Made by a program: the position numbers and the translations under genes
Shown: one piece after another, positions 6,068 to 8,342 of the stretch
Layout of the letters: the number at the start of each line of letters is the position of its first letter
Numbering within the stretch: position 1 is the stretch's first letter
NCBI GenBank assembly: GCA_003483675.1
Contig: DMYK01000044.1
Coordinates: 4,121 to 12,462, forward strand
Direction: 5' to 3'
From: Microcoleaceae cyanobacterium UBA11344
Lineage (GTDB): Bacteria > Cyanobacteriota > Cyanobacteriia > Cyanobacteriales > Microcoleaceae
DNA: 8,342 nucleotides
Notes under the pieces: generated by a model
What the model was told of the DNA's origin: nothing
What the model saw: only the letters and a program-made list of their open reading frames with translations
Databases searched by the model: none

Positions 6068-7828
6068 TTAGCTGTAAATCACAGTATCTTCCAGGGCTGC
6101 ACTAAAGCCTGTACTGCCAGCAGTCTTGTAGATTGTATTCTTTCCCTCGCTGATGTAGTCACCCCAAACATCAGGGCCGGCTCCACTAGAGGATGTGAGT
6201 CGGTTGGAGATCATGCTGCTGTTTCCAACTTTGGCAGTGCCGAGGTTGTAAATGCCACCACCGCTCGCTGCTTTGTTCCCTGAAACTATGCTATTGTCTC
6301 TCAGGGTTAGGGTAGTGTCCGCGTCATTATAGATACCGCCACCTTGTCCGGGTGTGGAATTGTTCATGATGCTGGTGTTCGTTATATTCGCGGTTCCGCC
6401 ATTATAGACACCACCGGCAGCGCCACCACTACTCGTTACCTTATTGCCTCGAATCAGCGTGTTATCCAGAGAAACTATTGTGCCGAAGTTGCAAATGCCA
6501 CCACCCAGGAAGCCTGCCGTGCCATCGTTAATCAGACTGGCAGTCACAGTCACAGCGGCTCCACCACTGTTATAGATGCCACCACCGAAGCATCCCGTCG
6601 TATTCTTGGAAAATATATCGTTGTCTACGGTCAAAGAAGCACCTGCCTTGTTGTAAATTCCACCCCCGTTCACATGTGCTTGGTTGGTGTTAAAGGTGCT
6701 GTTTCTTGCCTCCAGACCACCCGCGTTGTAAATTCCACCCCCACAATCGGTCACTATGTTGCTGTTAAAGGTGCCACCGTTCACCAACATACCGCCAGCG
6801 TTGTAAATTCCACCGCCAGCTTGTGCAACGTTATTTTTAAGCGTGCTGTTGAAGAGTCCTAGAGAACCACCATTGTTTAAAATACCACCACCAACATCAG
6901 AAGCGTTGCCGTTAGCAATTGTGACTCCTCCAATGGCTGCATTAACCCCGGGGTCAATCTGAAATACGCGGCCGGTATTATTGCCACTAATCGTGAGCAG
7001 ACTTGCCCCCGGACCATTAATTGTGAGGTCGCCGCTGATTTCCAGTTGCCCACCCGTCAGGGTAATGGTATCTGAAGTAGTATCAGCCATCACTCCTGTA
7101 AAGTTGATCGTATCAGCACCCGCAGCGGCATTAGCATCTACAATTGCCTGACGCAATGAGCCAGCATCACTGTCATTGGTATTAGTCACTGAAAACGTTG
7201 CCAGTGTGTGATTGTAACCTTCCTGTGCCCAGGATTGCAAAATGTTAGGGTTTTCGATCGCCCCAGTCGAAAACTCCAAGTTCCAGTTACCCCCCACGGC
7301 TGCGCTACCCGTCAGGTCTTTAGAAGCTCCTACATCGGCTCCAGTTAACTGGTCAATTTGTTTGACAAATTCCTGACCTGCCTTACTAGCTGCCACATTG
7401 CAGCCATAAAGCAGAATGTCTGCATCTTTGGTTAGCGCTCCTCTCCAATTGGTCAGCTTATCGGCATAGTTACCCAAGTTATTTAGATTGAGATCTGTCG
7501 CTCCGAGTTGTAAATGCCCATCGCTACCATGAGAAAAGATAGACAAACTCTTAATACCACTGAGACCGATTAGAACTTGGGTAATCTGAGTTAATTCATC
7601 TTGTAATGGATTGAGTACCCATATATCTGTGTTCGGCTGCAAACCCTTAACTAAGTCTTGATAGTCATCAACACTGGAGTCAATGAAAGCAATATTGGAA
7701 GACTTAGAAGTTTGTCTAAGGGTGCTGAAAGTATCCTGTCCAGTCCCCCCTAAATAAGCAGTCGCACTGGATGCGGCGGCGGTAATACCAGAAAGTGCTG
7801 AATTGTCAGGCGAGGGCCATATTTCCAT
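6068..7828 (-). CDS. DUF4347 domain protein with parallel beta-helix repeats
   Basis: The product has 586 residues. About 45-210 match the DUF4347 pattern as I know it: AFIDSSVDDYQDLV, then SLSIFSHGSDGHLQLG (94-109), ADILLYGCNVA (136-146) and LTGADVGASKDLTGS (161-175). About 211-245 (TNTNDSDAGSLRQAIVDANA) is the conserved lead-in that often caps secreted beta-helix proteins. From 313 to about 530, nine GGGIYN-type turns recur every 25-29 residues, each with an Asn/Thr/Ser-rich strand, predicting a right-handed beta-helix. There is no signal peptide, membrane segment, RTX block or barrel, so the export route is unclear; cell-surface or extracellular location is inferred from family habit. The start is well supported: AAGGAG lies 6 bases before the ATG. 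DUF4347 proteins are often far longer, so this is a compact form. Function is unknown; adhesion is one possibility. Confidence 0.88.
   Translation of the reverse strand: MEIWPSPDNSALSGITAAASSATAYLGGTGQDTFSTLRQTSKSSNIAFIDSSVDDYQDLVKGLQPNTDIWVLNPLQDELTQITQVLIGLSGIKSLSIFSHGSDGHLQLGATDLNLNNLGNYADKLTNWRGALTKDADILLYGCNVAASKAGQEFVKQIDQLTGADVGASKDLTGSAAVGGNWNLEFSTGAIENPNILQSWAQEGYNHTLATFSVTNTNDSDAGSLRQAIVDANAAAGADTINFTGVMADTTSDTITLTGGQLEISGDLTINGPGASLLTISGNNTGRVFQIDPGVNAAIGGVTIANGNASDVGGGILNNGGSLGLFNSTLKNNVAQAGGGIYNAGGMLVNGGTFNSNIVTDCGGGIYNAGGLEARNSTFNTNQAHVNGGGIYNKAGASLTVDNDIFSKNTTGCFGGGIYNSGGAAVTVTASLINDGTAGFLGGGICNFGTIVSLDNTLIRGNKVTSSGGAAGGVYNGGTANITNTSIMNNSTPGQGGGIYNDADTTLTLRDNSIVSGNKAASGGGIYNLGTAKVGNSSMISNRLTSSSGAGPDVWGDYISEGKNTIYKTAGSTGFSAALEDTVIYS
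6243..6892 (-). repeat. In-frame tandem repeats encoding the beta-helix coils
   Basis: On the + strand the motif TTGTAAATTCCACC begins at 6651, 6726 and 6801, exactly 75 bases apart. Diverged copies (TTATAGATGCCACCACC at 6570, TTGCAAATGCCACCACC at 6489) stand 81 bases apart. Further copies occur towards 6326 and 6245. The periods are whole codons (25 or 27 residues), so copies can be gained or lost without a frameshift. The near-identity of the three 75-base copies over the motif suggests recent duplication or conversion. Confidence 0.8.
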
Positions 7829-7834
7829 TATATA

Positions 7835-7840
7835 CTCCTT
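7835..7840 (-). promoter_or_regulatory. Strong Shine-Dalgarno of the DUF4347 gene
   Basis: On the - strand AAGGAG sits 6 bases before the ATG that ends at 7828, within a longer purine run. It is the best ribosome site in the window and fixes the start. Confidence 0.85.
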
Positions 7841-7994
7841 CCTCTTTTATCAGAGTTTTACTAATTGTTTATTGAGTTTCAAGAAAGCACCAATGTAAGT
7901 AGTAAGAGATCGGTCATAAAGTCCCTACTCTGAGTTTCACAAACCAAAATCAAAGGGCAGACAGGATTTTATTTGATTTCAAACCGTTGCTAAT

Positions 7995-8037
7995 TCTAAA
8001 CAGAGTACAAAAATTTATTTTCTGTGCTCTGTTTAGA
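7995..8037. repeat. Inverted repeat, 11 bp perfect arms
   Basis: TCTAAACAGAG (7995-8005) is the exact reverse complement of CTCTGTTTAGA (8027-8037). One G-T wobble and three more pairs extend the stem to 15 bp around a 13-base A/T-rich loop. No T-run follows on either strand, so it is not a standard intrinsic terminator. It may be a 3'-end hairpin of the upstream - strand gene or an operator-like site. Confidence 0.6.
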
Positions 8038-8058
8038 GGGAAATTGAATGGTTGAATA

Positions 8059-8097
8059 GTCATAGGTAACATTTACCTAAGTGCCATTACCTATGAC
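8059..8097. repeat. Inverted repeat with two alternative pairings
   Basis: GTCATAGGTAA (8059-8069) pairs perfectly with TTACCTATGAC (8087-8097). The inner part TAGGTAA (8063-8069) can instead pair with TTACCTA at 8073-8079 around a 3-base loop. It starts 11 bases after the stop of the - strand gene at the right edge, so it lies in that gene's 3' end. No T-run follows. Confidence 0.6.
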
Positions 8098-8108
8098 CAG
8101 TAAGCTTC

Positions 8109-8342
8109 TTAACGGATGAAATTGATCACAGCAACAGAAGTGCTGCCAGAGAAAGAACCACCCAAGAAATCCGCTACAGCAAGGGTGTCAGCTTTTGTAT
8201 AGCTGTAAGTAGGGAGGCAAGTGTCATTATTGGCTACACCTTTAGCACCAGCAGCAGCGCTGTTAGTCAAGGTGTATGGGGTGTTGACAAGAGTCGCGAA
8301 TGTATTTACGGTGTTGAAGCCGATATTAACGATATCAGTTTC
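8109..8342 (-). CDS. C-terminal part of an unrecognised protein (5' end outside the window)
   Basis: An open frame runs in from the right edge and stops with TAA at 8109-8111, giving the last 77 residues. The visible part begins ETDIVNIGFNTVNTFATLVN and ends SVAVINFIR. It is rich in Thr, Asn, Ala, Val and Ser, with few charged residues and one Cys, a composition typical of exported or surface proteins. I do not recognise the family; no RTX unit or PEP-type anchor is visible. That it is a gene rests on the full-length open frame, the protein-like composition, a hairpin just after the stop, and position upstream of another - strand gene for a probable extracellular protein. Spacing of 280 bases to the next gene argues against tight co-transcription. 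Function cannot be given. Confidence 0.6.
   Translation of the reverse strand, partial: ETDIVNIGFNTVNTFATLVNTPYTLTNSAAAGAKGVANNDTCLPTYSYTKADTLAVADFLGGSFSGSTSVAVINFIR

Larger units (their letters stand above)
7829..8108. other. Intergenic region upstream of the DUF4347 gene
   Basis: These 280 bases contain no gene. The promoter of the DUF4347 gene should lie here, but no convincing -10/-35 pair is visible. A weak 8-bp inverted repeat (AAATCAAA 7947-7954 with TTTGATTT 7972-7979) and two stronger ones at 7995-8037 and 8059-8097 are listed or noted separately. Confidence 0.6.

Noticed and set aside
5800..6283. Two overlapping + strand frames (from 5800 and from 5879)
   Set aside because: They overlap the ends of both neighbouring genes, read through the hairpin repeat at 5933-6008 and have no recognisable protein features.
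6344..6862. 172-codon + strand frame opposite the beta-helix region
   Set aside because: It mirrors the codon-phased repeats of the DUF4347 gene, giving repeated VVNSTP peptides; it is a by-product of the repeats on the other strand.
6243..6892. Regular 75-81 base repeats as a possible CRISPR array
   Set aside because: The repeats are in frame, diverge gradually, encode GGGIYN coils and the 'spacers' are coding; there is no CRISPR structure.
7829..7870. TATAAT-like sequence (GTATATAATG) as a promoter -10 box of the DUF4347 gene
   Set aside because: It overlaps the start codon and lies after the Shine-Dalgarno, so it cannot be the promoter of this gene.

Overview
The window looks like chromosomal DNA of a filamentous cyanobacterium (a Microcoleus, Oscillatoria or Phormidium-type lineage is an inference). 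The grounds are an adjacent cyanophycinase/cyanophycin synthetase pair, frequent CGATCG-containing sites resembling partial HIP1 octamers, heptanucleotide tandem repeats of the STRR kind, GACTTACGCA-type and AGGTTGGGTTT-type hairpin repeats, an RTX calcium-binding protein, and a DUF4347 beta-helix protein. No RNA gene, CRISPR array or transposase gene was found.

Region 1 (1-4164) is a nitrogen-storage module on the + strand. cphB (99-989) encodes cyanophycinase, which degrades cyanophycin to beta-Asp-Arg dipeptides. cphA (1386-4106) encodes cyanophycin synthetase, which builds the Asp/Arg polymer from ATP and free amino acids. Together they fill and empty one reserve. All recognisable catalytic motifs of both enzymes are intact. 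A 396-bp gap separates the genes, so cphA may have its own promoter. A strong intrinsic terminator follows cphA.

Region 2 (4165-4499) is repeat-dense and non-coding. It holds a GGGCCTA tandem repeat, a 127-bp MITE-like inverted-repeat element, and a perfect 14-bp palindrome shortly before the next gene.

Region 3 (4500-7828) holds two convergent genes for probable extracellular proteins. On the + strand is a 441-residue RTX protein with an unrecognised N-terminal half. On the - strand is a 586-residue protein with a DUF4347 domain followed by a repetitive beta-helix. A nested hairpin repeat lies between their 3' ends and could terminate transcription from both sides.

Region 4 (7829-8342) has a 280-bp intergenic stretch with two hairpin-forming inverted repeats. 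It is followed by the C-terminal 77 codons of an unrecognised - strand gene that runs off the window.

The metabolic part is well-known biology. The less explained material is the His/Cys pair in the DUF4347 domain, the orphan RTX N-terminal domain, the stacked repeat elements, and the partial gene at the right edge.
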